A stretch of DNA of 5,499 nucleotides from Trichodesmium sp. jk18x7bins.61 (GCA_022822685.1 JAJEAQ010000156.1:1-5499); one strand, 5' to 3'; counted from the stretch's first letter, positions 1 to 5,499 are shown. Notes: a model not told the origin generated them from the letters alone. Numbers and translations: made by a program.

Positions 1-130
1 TATAAATAAAATATTAAGCCTTGATGTAGGGTGGGTTAGGTGGGAAGAATTCCACACTTGGGTGTAGGGAAACTCGATGAAGAAGTTCGAGAAAATGAGG
101 GTGAGGGAGGGGTGAGAGCGATAAATAGGC

Positions 131-162
131 GTAGGTTGAGTTGAAGAATAGAAACCCAACAT
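131..162. repeat. Cyanobacterial GTAGGTTGGGTT-type hairpin repeat, diverged
   Basis: GTTGAGTT at 135-142 faces AACCCAAC at 153-160 across a 10-base loop, pairing at 7 of 8 positions; the odd pair becomes G-U in minus-strand RNA. The unit resembles the widespread cyanobacterial palindrome built on GTAGGTTGGGTT and AACCCAAC, here with substitutions. That identification rests on recalled family resemblance. Confidence 0.4.
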
Positions 163-250
163 CATCTAAGTTTTTTTGTTACACATCCACAAAAAATAGA
201 TTTTCACCTTGATTTGACAAGGCTTTTAACCTCATTTCTGGAGAATTATT

Positions 251-299
251 TGGGGTTAAACCTACGGATAAGCTTCCCTAACCCTAGCGCTTAACCCCA
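251..299. repeat. Perfect 9-bp inverted repeat with 31-bp spacer
   Basis: TGGGGTTAA at 251-259 is exactly complementary to TTAACCCCA at 291-299. It lies just downstream of the minus-strand Fe-S/MBL gene, so it could form a hairpin in that transcript's 3' end. No T-run follows it on that strand, so I do not call it an intrinsic terminator. Confidence 0.4.
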
Positions 300-324
300 C
301 CTACTAGATAAAATTGATATAACT

Positions 325-1194
325 TCAAGATTTTTTCATCCAAGCAATACACTTTTCTAACTGTTGCCCCATAGTTTCTGTATCAGCATGATATCGGCGG
401 CCATGGCCTGGTAATATCCACTCAAAACTATAACGAATTAGTTTTTCCATAGATTGAATTTGTTCTGACCAAGAATACCAACAATAGCTACGAAAAGCAT
501 AAAGTTGATTTAACTGACTAGACCAAGCTAAATGATCACCAGTGAATAAGAATTTCTGATATAGCAATACTGTATGAGCCTCAGTGTGACCAGGTACAGG
601 AATAATTAATAAATCTGGAGTTAGAGAAATCGGCTTTGTGCCAGTTAACTTGATTTCTATATCAACGGTACTAGAGGATATTTCATCAGTATGGAGAATG
701 CGATCGCATTGAAAATGTTCTCTAAATTTTTGATGATCTGCTACATCATCTCTATGGGTAAGATACATATATTTAATCCCTCCCATCTCTTCTAAACGCT
801 TTACCAGTGGAGTCAGAAACTGGGGTGAATCAACTAAAACATTTCCCTCAGGCCGCACAATAAAATAACTAGCAGCACCAAAAGATTTTTCTGAATGATA
901 TCCACAGTGATAAACATTATCCGCGACTAAAATCGGAATAGTTTGCTGAATCTCTTTTATATCTTTTGGTCTTTCAACTGTACCTATAGAATTGGTGGGG
1001 CAAGATAGCAAAGCTTGCATTGCTTCTCGTTTTTCTGCCTCATTTGTAGGTTGATGATAAACTGCTGATTTTTCTCCAATTCTATGAAAAACTGTTGGTG
1101 ACATCCAGCGACAGGTATCACAATCTATACAGGTACTATCAACATATATATTACCAGTAATATTTTCGGAGCGTCGTAATTTTAAAGTAGCCAT
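325..1194 (-). CDS. Ferredoxin-domain / metallo-beta-lactamase-fold fusion protein
   Basis: A complete 289-residue protein. The N-terminal part (about residues 15-70) is a ferredoxin-like domain with Cys22, Cys25 and Cys28 (CxxCxxC) and a distant Cys65 followed by Pro, four ligands suited to one 4Fe-4S cluster. From about residue 90 it is a metallo-beta-lactamase fold: THRDDVADH at 146-154 is a variant of the metal-binding THxHxDH motif, followed by PGHTEAH at 201-207 (His203), TGDH at 218-221 (Asp220) and PGHG at 262-265 (His264). Metal ligands therefore appear largely intact. Fusions of this layout are known in cyanobacteria, with MBL relatives in plant plastids. To my knowledge the substrate is not established; hydrolase or oxidoreductase activity is possible. 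There is no signal peptide, so it is probably cytosolic. The start is the ATG at 1192-1194, with no clear Shine-Dalgarno sequence. The gene stands alone and is the only intact full-length gene here. Confidence 0.9.
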   Translation of the reverse strand: MATLKLRRSENITGNIYVDSTCIDCDTCRWMSPTVFHRIGEKSAVYHQPTNEAEKREAMQALLSCPTNSIGTVERPKDIKEIQQTIPILVADNVYHCGYHSEKSFGAASYFIVRPEGNVLVDSPQFLTPLVKRLEEMGGIKYMYLTHRDDVADHQKFREHFQCDRILHTDEISSSTVDIEIKLTGTKPISLTPDLLIIPVPGHTEAHTVLLYQKFLFTGDHLAWSSQLNQLYAFRSYCWYSWSEQIQSMEKLIRYSFEWILPGHGRRYHADTETMGQQLEKCIAWMKKS

Positions 1195-1213
1195 TTTGCT
1201 AAATTTTCATTTC

Positions 1214-1251
1214 AATTATGATCATTAATTTTAGCAGTTATTTTTACTGCT
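1214..1251. promoter_or_regulatory. Two adjacent dyads in the leader of the Fe-S/MBL gene
   Basis: Two palindromes lie between the probable promoter and start codon of the minus-strand gene. One centres on ATGATCAT (1218-1225) flanked by AATT on both sides. The other pairs AGCAGT (1233-1238) with ACTGCT (1246-1251) around a 7-base AT loop. They may be operators or leader hairpins. AT-rich DNA makes short dyads common, so a regulatory role is inference. Confidence 0.25.
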
Positions 1252-1280
1252 TTATATCTGATTTATAAAGACAATCTCAA
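1251..1280 (-). promoter_or_regulatory. Possible sigma-70-type promoter for the Fe-S/MBL gene
   Basis: On the minus strand TTGAGA (plus positions 1275-1280) and TATAAA (1251-1256) are 18 bases apart, resembling -35 and -10 boxes. The start codon lies about 57 bases downstream of the -10 box. The -35 box falls inside the putative left end of the neighbouring insertion sequence, so the promoter may be a hybrid. Based on consensus matching only. Confidence 0.3.
1258..1277 (+). repeat. Putative left terminal inverted repeat of the IS5-family element
   Basis: Matches the reverse complement of 2173-2192 at 16 of 20 positions, with an 11 of 12 outer core. Four mismatches are compatible with an old, decaying element. 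Confidence 0.45.
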
Positions 1281-1344
1281 GAAAGTATTGTCCAAGTAAA
1301 ATTAAATGTTAGGATCAATTTAAGTATATAGATATTCGTTACCA

Positions 1345-2167
1345 ATGAGCCGTCTGCCTGGGATTTACTACGCAACGCTACGGGAACCCTAACCCTCAAC
1401 GTCAGCCATACCCAAGGGACCTGAGTGACTCAGAGTGGCAACTACTCAAGCCCCTGCTACCTAAACCTAAAGGATTTGGTCATCCCGTTGAGGTTGATGT
1501 TCGGGGGATTCTTAATGGTATTTTCTATGTACAACGAACTGGATGTCAATGGGAAATGATGCCCCATGACTTGCCACCTTACACTACTGTGTACAGGTAT
1601 TTTCAGAAATGGCAACGTCGTGGTATATGACAAAAAATGCCTGATCGAGTTCGCCAACAACTACGAGCTGAATTACAAACAGATGAACATTCTAGTGTAG
1701 CGATCGCTGATTCTCAGTCAGTCAAAACAACAGAAAAAAAGGGGCAGCTCTACGGCTTCGATGGTGGAAAGAAGGTTAAAGGGCGTAAGCGCCATATAGT
1801 TGTAGACTCTCAAGGACTATTAATTGGTGTTTTGCTAACTGAAGCAAATGCTTCCGAAAGATTGGGGGCGATAGTTGTGCTGAACGAGGCCAGGGATAAG
1901 TTGTCCAAACTAGAAGTGATCTGAGGGAGGATATTATGGTCAGAATTTCCCTACTGCACTTCAGCAAGTTTGTGGCGAACAAGTGGGAGTGGAAATGAGC
2001 GAGCAACCATCAAGACTTTTGAGAAACTATCCAAACGGTGGATTGTTGAACGCACATTTGAGTGGTTAAATCGATTTAGGCGCTTAAGCAAAGATTATAA
2101 AGTGTATTCAGATATGAGTGAAGCAATGATTTATGGAGCTTTGATTCACCTCATGACAACTAGCTAG
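1345..2167 (+). pseudogene. IS5-family DDE transposase, frameshifted and truncated
   Basis: Joined across frames, this reads as a cyanobacterial IS5-type transposase of about 270 residues. The N-terminal block (from about 1400) contains LSDSEWQLLKPLLP, RTGCQWEMMPHDLP and a WQRRG block. The first catalytic Asp sits in IADSQSVKTT (codon 1709-1711), followed by GRKRHIVVD. The C-terminal block has RWIVERTFEWL, with the catalytic Glu at 2048-2050, then RFRRLSKDY and SEAMIYGALIHLM. Lesions: a shift near 1390 if ATG 1345 is the original start; TGA at 1628-1630 where a Trp codon is expected; a net loss of about 5 bases at 1922-1925 that replaces the usual WADGGY with a stop, deleting the second catalytic Asp; and another shift near 2005. 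No active transposase can be made. The exact original start is uncertain. Confidence 0.9.
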
Positions 2168-2172
2168 TTTAC

Positions 2173-2192
2173 AGATTTAGTTTATGAATCAG
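2173..2192 (-). repeat. Putative right terminal inverted repeat of the IS5-family element
   Basis: Complementary to 1258-1277 at 16 of 20 positions. It begins 5 bp after the transposase stop codon at 2165-2167, a typical distance for the right end of an IS5-family element. Confidence 0.45.
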
Positions 2193-2337
2193 CTCTAATA
2201 GGTGCAGTTTTCATATCTCAAGCATGAGAAACGAAAAACCAGCTTTAAATTACTACCCTGTCGTTTGCTGAGGCCTACCTGACGCTAACGTAATTACAGA
2301 CATACCTTCTGTTGGGTAAGGAAGTTTGAGAAGAGGG

Positions 2338-2438
2338 TTTGGTATTACTCCCCCCCAGCAGGGGGCTGGGGGAATAAAACGGTGGTTGAGGGAAAGAGGT
2401 AGTTAGTTACACTATTCAGGAGAAACGGTAATACCAAA
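2338..2438. repeat. 101-bp mini-element with perfect 11-bp inverted termini (MITE-like)
   Basis: TTTGGTATTAC at 2338-2348 is exactly complementary to GTAATACCAAA at 2428-2438. Between them is a strong GC hairpin, then about 55 bp of purine-rich DNA, with no open reading frame of note. Perfect termini, small size and lack of coding content resemble a miniature inverted-repeat element. No target duplication is seen. The intergenic interval 2193-2474 otherwise holds nothing I can name. Confidence 0.4.
2352..2372. other. Strong GC hairpin, 8-bp stem
   Basis: CCCCCAGC at 2352-2359 pairs perfectly with GCTGGGGG at 2365-2372 around a 5-base loop. It lies inside the 101-bp mini-element, between the insertion sequence and tex. 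No T-run follows on either strand, so a terminator role is not supported. Such C/G palindromes are frequent in cyanobacterial intergenic repeats. Confidence 0.55.
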
Positions 2439-2474
2439 GTAAAATAATCAAAAATATATTTGTATAGATTGCTA

Positions 2475-4195
2475 ATGCTGAACATAAATAAAATCCTAGC
2501 TCAAGAGTTGAATATTAATTCTCAAAGTATTAAAAAGCCCTCGAACTTTTAACAGGAGGGGCAACTATTCCCTTTGTAGCTCGCGATCGCAAAGAATATA
2601 CGAATTCTCTAGATGAAACTCAACTGCGTCAGATTTGGGATAGATTTACTTATCTTCAGGAACTAGAAGAAAGAAAAAAGGTGATTTTAAAAGCAATTGC
2701 TGATGTGGGCAAACTCACTACAGAACTACAGGAAAAAATTGAGTCATGTCTACAAAAAAATGAACTAGAAGATCTTTATCCTCCCTATAAACCAAAACGT
2801 ATAACTAAGGCTACTATTGCCAGAGAAAAAGGTTTGGCACCTTTGGCAGATTCTATTAAGTCTCTGAATCACCCTCAAGCAAAATCTATCTCTTTGGAAA
2901 AGGAAGCTATTCAATATATTTCTGAGGAAAGAGGAGTAAAAAATATCCCAGCTGCTATTCAAGGAGCAGCTGATATTTTGGCAAAAACAGTAACAGAAAA
3001 AACTGAGTCACGAGCTTATATTAGAGAATATTTTCTTGACTCTGGCTGTTTTACTTCCCAAATTAAAGATGATTACCCAGAAGGTACGACTAAATTTGAA
3101 ATGTACCGTGATTTTCGCGTAAATGTTAAAGATATTGCTTCTCATAATATGCTGGCTTTGTTACGAGGAGAAGCTGAGGGAGTGTTAAGTTTAGAATTGG
3201 ATTTTGACCGGGATTTTGTATTGTCTTATTTGGCAGATGTAGAAATTCATACCACAGTTAAGGAAGTCAAGGATTTTGATCAGGAAATGCTCAAAGATGC
3301 TTTTAGTCGTTTGATGAAAAATTCTTTGATCACTGAAGTGCGATTGCAAAAGAAGGCTGAGGCAGATATGGAGTTAATTAAAACTTTTGAGACTAATCTC
3401 AGAGAATTATTATTATCTGCGCCGGCAGGGATGAAACCTACCTTAGGAATGAATTGACCCTGGATTTCGAACTGGTTGCCTGGTGGCTGTGTTAGATGAA
3501 ACAGGTAATTTTTTAGAATATCAACCTATATTTCCTCATCAATCAGCGAAAGAAAAATAAGCAGCTACTACGACTATTCAGCAGTTAATTCAAAAGTACA
3601 AAATTGAATTTAATGAAAAAGGAGCTTTTGAGAATCGTCAAGCTATGTTGAAAGTGCCGAAATTAGAAGAAAAAACTTTTGAACTTTGTGCCGGATTTTT
3701 GCGGATTCGTGGTGGTGAAAATCCTCTAGATCATACGGCGGTACATCCAGAAAGTTATTCAATTGTGCAGGCGATCGCTCAAGATTTAGGTGTATCTATT
3801 AATCAGAGTAATGAGAGCTCAAAAAAAGTGAAATCTCTAGATTTAAAAAAATATGTTACTGCTCAAATTGGAGCGCCTACCCTAAAAGATATTATTAGTG
3901 AATTGGAAAAACCAGGACGTGACCCCAGGGCAGAATTTAAGTATGCAAAATTCAAAGCAGGTATTAAAGATTTAGAAGTAGGAATGGAGTTAGAAGGAAT
4001 AGTTACTAATGTCGCTAATTTTGGTGCATTTGTTGATGTGGGCGTGCATCAAGATGGGTTAGTACATATCCTCAATTAGCAAACTATTTTGTCAAGGCTC
4101 CAAAGCAAGTTGTGAAAGTGGGACAGGTGGTAAAAGTGCGGGTTTTGGAAATAAATGAAAAGTTGAAGCGGATTGGTTTATCTATGGGATATTAG
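2475..4195 (+). pseudogene. tex: tex pseudogene (S1-domain RNA-binding transcription accessory protein)
   Basis: Read across frames this is a Tex/YhgF protein: start MLNINKILAQELN, then ATIPFVARDRKE and LEERKKVILKAIADVGKL (Tex_N), the long helical part to PAGMKPTLG, the start of the YqgF/RNase H-like domain (DPGFRTGCLVAVLD), the second part of the helix-hairpin-helix region (LLKVPKLEEKTFE with GFLRIRGGENPLD is close to the family consensus) and a C-terminal S1 domain from about 3960 (VGMELEGIVTNVANFGAFVDVG). Lesions: 1-base loss in the A-run near 2535; a 1- or 4-base gain at 3449-3452, giving stop 3455-3457; Gln to stop TAA at 3558-3560; an in-frame deletion of roughly 150 codons at about 3609-3614; 1-base loss near 4071, giving stop 4077-4079. 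About 570 codons remain where the family has about 720 or more. Tex binds nucleic acid and affects transcription in bacteria; this copy cannot make that protein. Confidence 0.93.
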
Positions 4196-4384
4196 GTAAG
4201 GAATACCATGATCTAATCAAGACTTAGGCAAAGACGCTATACATAGCCCATATCAATCTAGGCGATCGCTACAATTGTTCGAGGGATAAAACTTCGTAAA
4301 AAATGTAGGGAGTTCTATGGAACATCTAATACAGCCCTTGACATAAAAGCAGTCAGTCAATCCCGAAAAAGGCTTTGAGGAAGT
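4196..4384. other. Intergenic DNA without recognisable gene
   Basis: Downstream of the tex remnant I see no ORF with protein-like features and no strong terminator. It includes one HIP1 octamer (4262-4269) and a TTGACA hexamer (4338-4343) with no good -10 box at the right spacing. It may be decayed coding DNA. Confidence 0.4.
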
Positions 4385-4426
4385 TTTGCTATTTTTATAA
4401 AAACCCAAACTTTTTTGGGTAGCAAA
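4385..4426 (-). terminator. Compact AT-rich hairpin group, possible minus-strand terminator
   Basis: ACCCAAA (4403-4409) pairs perfectly with TTTGGGT (4414-4420) around a 4-base loop. In the minus-strand RNA this stem is followed directly by UUUUUAU, as in an intrinsic terminator. An outer stem, TTTGCTA (4385-4391) with TAGCAAA (4420-4426), encloses it together with the palindrome TTTTTATAAAAA (4392-4403). No minus-strand gene ending here is recognised, so it may be a relic. Confidence 0.35.
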
Positions 4427-4461
4427 TTTTAAGGCATCAGAGATTGTTTGTAAAACTCAGA

Positions 4462-4570
4462 TTACAGCAGTTTTCATTATAGTAGACCACACTCAGGGAC
4501 GCTCTATAGAAGGTCCCTACAAGGGTTTCAGTTTTGATCATGTGCCCCACCAAGATGAAAAGTGCTGTAA
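4462..4570. repeat. 109-bp inverted-repeat element with inner hairpin
   Basis: TTACAGCAGTTTTCAT (4462-4477) and ATGAAAAGTGCTGTAA (4555-4570) are complementary at 15 of 16 positions. Inside, AGGGAC (4495-4500) pairs with GTCCCT (4513-4518). The arms are too long to be casual. This could be a MITE, a relic insertion-sequence end or a decayed regulatory palindrome. An open frame without a start runs through it on the plus strand (4401-4640), but I do not trust it as a gene. Confidence 0.45.
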
Positions 4571-4876
4571 ATTCAGAGGTAGGATGGGTGAGGTAGAAAT
4601 ATCTCCTTGTACTGAGCCGAATTTTAGCTGTCCGCCGTAACCCATCAGAATTAAATACTTTAGCTATATAAATATTGGCTTGACAAACAGTCTCTCAGTG
4701 CCAGGCCTGGAAAGAGAAATAACTTTTGCTACCGTCAAGAGGCATGCATAGGGATGTCCTAACCTTAATGGGTAGAATTATCACATTCCTGGCGCGAGTT
4801 TAACGATCTGCGATCGCTTCCATCTCAAGAGCAGACTATTTTGTGGGGAGGCTCAATAACCAAGGGTGTTGAGGAC
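4571..4876. other. Intergenic DNA, no gene recognised
   Basis: No coding region is supported on either strand. Visible items are a perfect 10-bp palindrome, CCAGGCCTGG (4701-4710), a TTGACA hexamer (4680-4685) lacking a matching -10 box, and a HIP1 octamer (4810-4817). Confidence 0.4.
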
Positions 4877-4913
4877 AAAAAAAAGTCAGAACTTCATAAG
4901 CAGAAGTTCCGAC
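4877..4913 (-). terminator. Intrinsic terminator for minus-strand transcription
   Basis: GTCAGAACTTC (4885-4895) faces GAAGTTCCGAC (4903-4913) across a 7-base loop. As minus-strand RNA it is a continuous 11-bp stem, the variant position forming a G-U pair, followed at once by eight U (plus-strand A-run 4877-4884). As plus-strand RNA the same position is an A-C mismatch and no U-run follows. The signal thus points to minus-strand transcripts, most simply those of the gene ending at 5071, with a 3' untranslated region of about 160-190 bases. Confidence 0.8.
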
Positions 4914-4921
4914 TATAAACA

Positions 4922-5034
4922 CTCCTCCTGGATGCCCCAGGGAGAAGCAGATCTTTGGAGCCGGCCTCACAAGTCCATGTGGCCTATGTCCGGAAATTTA
5001 TTACAACTTTCATCCAGAATGAGGAGATGAAAGT
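4922..5034 (-). ncRNA. Structured 3' region with competing stems; unknown RNA candidate
   Basis: A long-range stem joins CTCCTCCTGGATG (4922-4934) to 5011-5026: CATCCAG pairs fully, then after a 3-base bulge (5018-5020) GAGGAG pairs fully, 13 bp in all. A separate perfect 9-bp hairpin joins ACTTTCATC (5006-5014) to GATGAAAGT (5026-5034). The two share bases 5011-5014 and 5026, so they exclude each other. Within the long-range loop, CCGG at 4951-4954 can pair with CCGG at 4990-4993, with CACA/TGTG inside. The region lies between the propeller-like gene and the terminator at 4877-4913. It could be a 3' UTR, a small RNA released from it, or a mobile-element RNA. I match it to no named family, and the strand is inferred from the terminator. 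Confidence 0.4.
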
Positions 5035-5044
5035 ATTAGCCTGA

Positions 5045-5065
5045 CGCTCCCCTGACGGGAGAGCG
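5045..5065 (-). other. GC-rich hairpin just after the stop of the propeller-like gene
   Basis: CGCTC (5045-5049) pairs with GAGCG (5061-5065); the inner CCC and GGG pair around a short loop with a one-base bulge. It starts 6 bases after the minus-strand stop codon at 5071-5073. No U-run follows on that strand. It is the first of a series of hairpins running to the terminator and may protect the mRNA 3' end. Confidence 0.5.
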
Positions 5066-5070
5066 GGAGA

Positions 5071-5499
5071 CTAACTGGACTTTCGGAAATAGGAAGGATC
5101 CTTTTCAATCAACTTATAAGTGCAACATGTATCCTGAGGCGATGAGTCACCAGCATTAAAAGCCAGCCTGTTGCCATCGAAAGATAGTCCGTAAAGAAGC
5201 CTGAAAGGCCTTAAAGTTTGAGTTTTATGCCATGTGTCTTGTATAAGTTGGTAAATGTTCACGAAGTAGTAGAACTGACGACCATAAGTAGTCCGCCCGT
5301 TCATCCATACTACGGCAACATCGTTTTCTACCAATACTCTATATATGTCCGTTCTCTCAAAAGACTCACTGTAATCAGGAGCAATGAGCTGATGCAGCTT
5401 ATACTCGCCCTCTTGTCTTCGGTAAATGAAGAGATGAGCAGCGGACTTAACATGATCACTTGTTCCTACAAAAAGCCAGTTTCCAGAAGCGCCTATACC
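5071..5499 (-). CDS. C-terminal part of an FG-GAP-like beta-propeller protein (5' end outside window)
   Basis: The minus-strand frame is open from the window edge to the TAG at 5071-5073, giving 142 residues with no start inside that must be used. The sequence falls into units of about 50 residues: GNWLFVGTSD...HLFIYRRQEGEYKLHQLI, then NDVAVVWMNG...FYYFVNIYQLIQDTWHKTQTL, then FDGNRLAFNAG...CCTYKLIEKDP. Each runs 'residue-N/D-x-hydrophobic-A/F-V', a turn, an aromatic strand (F-I-Y), then W/Y with a Q or K segment, the rhythm of FG-GAP or related propeller blades. The third unit is cut short, so the protein ends mid-blade or closes with an N-terminal strand. Such proteins are often extracellular or surface binders; the N-terminus that would show a signal peptide is missing. 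Two adjacent Cys occur near the end. A strong terminator lies downstream. The family call is by pattern only. Confidence 0.65.
   Translation of the reverse strand, partial: GIGASGNWLFVGTSDHVKSAAHLFIYRRQEGEYKLHQLIAPDYSESFERTDIYRVLVENDVAVVWMNGRTTYGRQFYYFVNIYQLIQDTWHKTQTLRPFRLLYGLSFDGNRLAFNAGDSSPQDTCCTYKLIEKDPSYFRKSS

Larger units (their letters stand above)
26..304. repeat. Degenerate inverted-repeat-bounded intergenic region
   Basis: This stretch holds no gene I can support. Its ends are imperfect inverted repeats: GTAGGGTGGGTTAGG at 26-40 against the reverse complement of 290-304, GTAGGTGGGGTTAAG, matching at 12 of 15 positions. The GTAGGGTGGGTTAG style of motif is common in intergenic repeats of filamentous cyanobacteria, from general knowledge. 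Smaller inverted repeats lie inside. No target duplication directly abuts the arms, so I infer a decayed, mosaic repeat rather than a clean mobile element. Confidence 0.3.
1258..2192 (+). mobile_element. Decayed IS5-family insertion sequence
   Basis: About 935 bp, a normal size for IS5-family elements. It carries one transposase gene on the plus strand, now broken. Candidate terminal inverted repeats are CTGATTTATAAA at 1258-1269 and its counterpart at 2181-2192 (11 of 12 matches), extending inward to 16 of 20 with a second matching block, AATCT. The repeats lie 87 bp before the first possible ATG and 13 bp after the stop, as expected for this family. No convincing target duplication is visible; only a TA dinucleotide occurs at matching offsets (1253-1254 and 2196-2197). 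Ends are therefore provisional, while the family assignment is secure from the transposase. Confidence 0.6.

Noticed and set aside
1386..1399. Telomere-like CCCTAACCC run
   Set aside because: Fewer than two full units, lying in the N-terminal part of the transposase; coincidence.
1457..1660. 67-residue minus-strand ORF
   Set aside because: Antisense shadow of the transposase reading frame.
1776..2006. 76-residue minus-strand ORF
   Set aside because: Antisense shadow of the transposase pseudogene.
2765..2962. 65-residue minus-strand ORF
   Set aside because: Antisense shadow of the tex pseudogene.
2681..3457. 258-residue ORF taken as a separate gene starting at GTG 2681
   Set aside because: Clear Tex sequence continues upstream in the same frame to 2537 and then, one frame over, to ATG 2475. 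It is a fragment of the pseudogene.
4401..4640. 79-codon open frame on the plus strand containing VFIIVDHTQGRS
   Set aside because: It has no start codon near its beginning, spans a palindromic element and matches no family I recognise. A run of this length is expected by chance when six frames are scanned.
4538..4645. 35-codon ATG frame on the minus strand
   Set aside because: Short, no ribosome binding site or recognisable domain.
1..5499. CRISPR array, tRNA or rRNA genes
   Set aside because: No regularly spaced direct repeats and no cloverleaf or rRNA-like sequence seen on either strand.

Overview
The window looks like chromosomal DNA of a filamentous-type cyanobacterium. The octamer GCGATCGC, the HIP1 repeat over-represented in many cyanobacterial genomes, occurs six times (700, 1700, 2583, 3771, 4262, 4810). 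The DNA is AT-rich, and the readable proteins resemble cyanobacterial families. Coding density is low and two of the four recognisable genes are broken. That fits a genome rich in insertion sequences and in decay, as in some host-associated cyanobacteria; the species is not determined here.

Layout. 1-324: no gene; degenerate cyanobacterial inverted repeats. 325-1194 (minus): the only complete, intact gene, a fusion of a single-cluster 4Fe-4S ferredoxin domain to a metallo-beta-lactamase fold. 1258-2192: an inactive IS5-family insertion sequence. Its transposase is broken by frameshifts and a stop, the second catalytic Asp is lost, and its left end lies over the probable promoter of the Fe-S/MBL gene. 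2193-2474: intergenic, with a 101-bp mini-element bounded by perfect 11-bp inverted repeats and holding a strong GC hairpin. 2475-4195 (plus): a pseudogene of tex (S1-domain RNA-binding protein) with three frameshifts, one nonsense codon and an in-frame deletion of about 150 codons that removes most of the YqgF/RNase H-like domain. 4196-5070: 875 bp without a recognisable gene, but with a compact AT-rich hairpin group, a 109-bp inverted-repeat element and, at 4877-5065, a dense cluster of hairpins ending in an intrinsic terminator for minus-strand transcripts. 5071-5499 (minus): the C-terminal 142 codons of a gene running off the window, with about 50-residue repeats that suggest an FG-GAP-like beta-propeller.

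The genes do not form a pathway or operon. The most interesting unexplained part is the structured 3' region of the propeller-like gene. There a 13-bp long-range stem and a 9-bp local hairpin share bases and cannot both form, just upstream of a terminator whose pairing is better in the minus-strand RNA. Nothing here demonstrates a complete new biological system.
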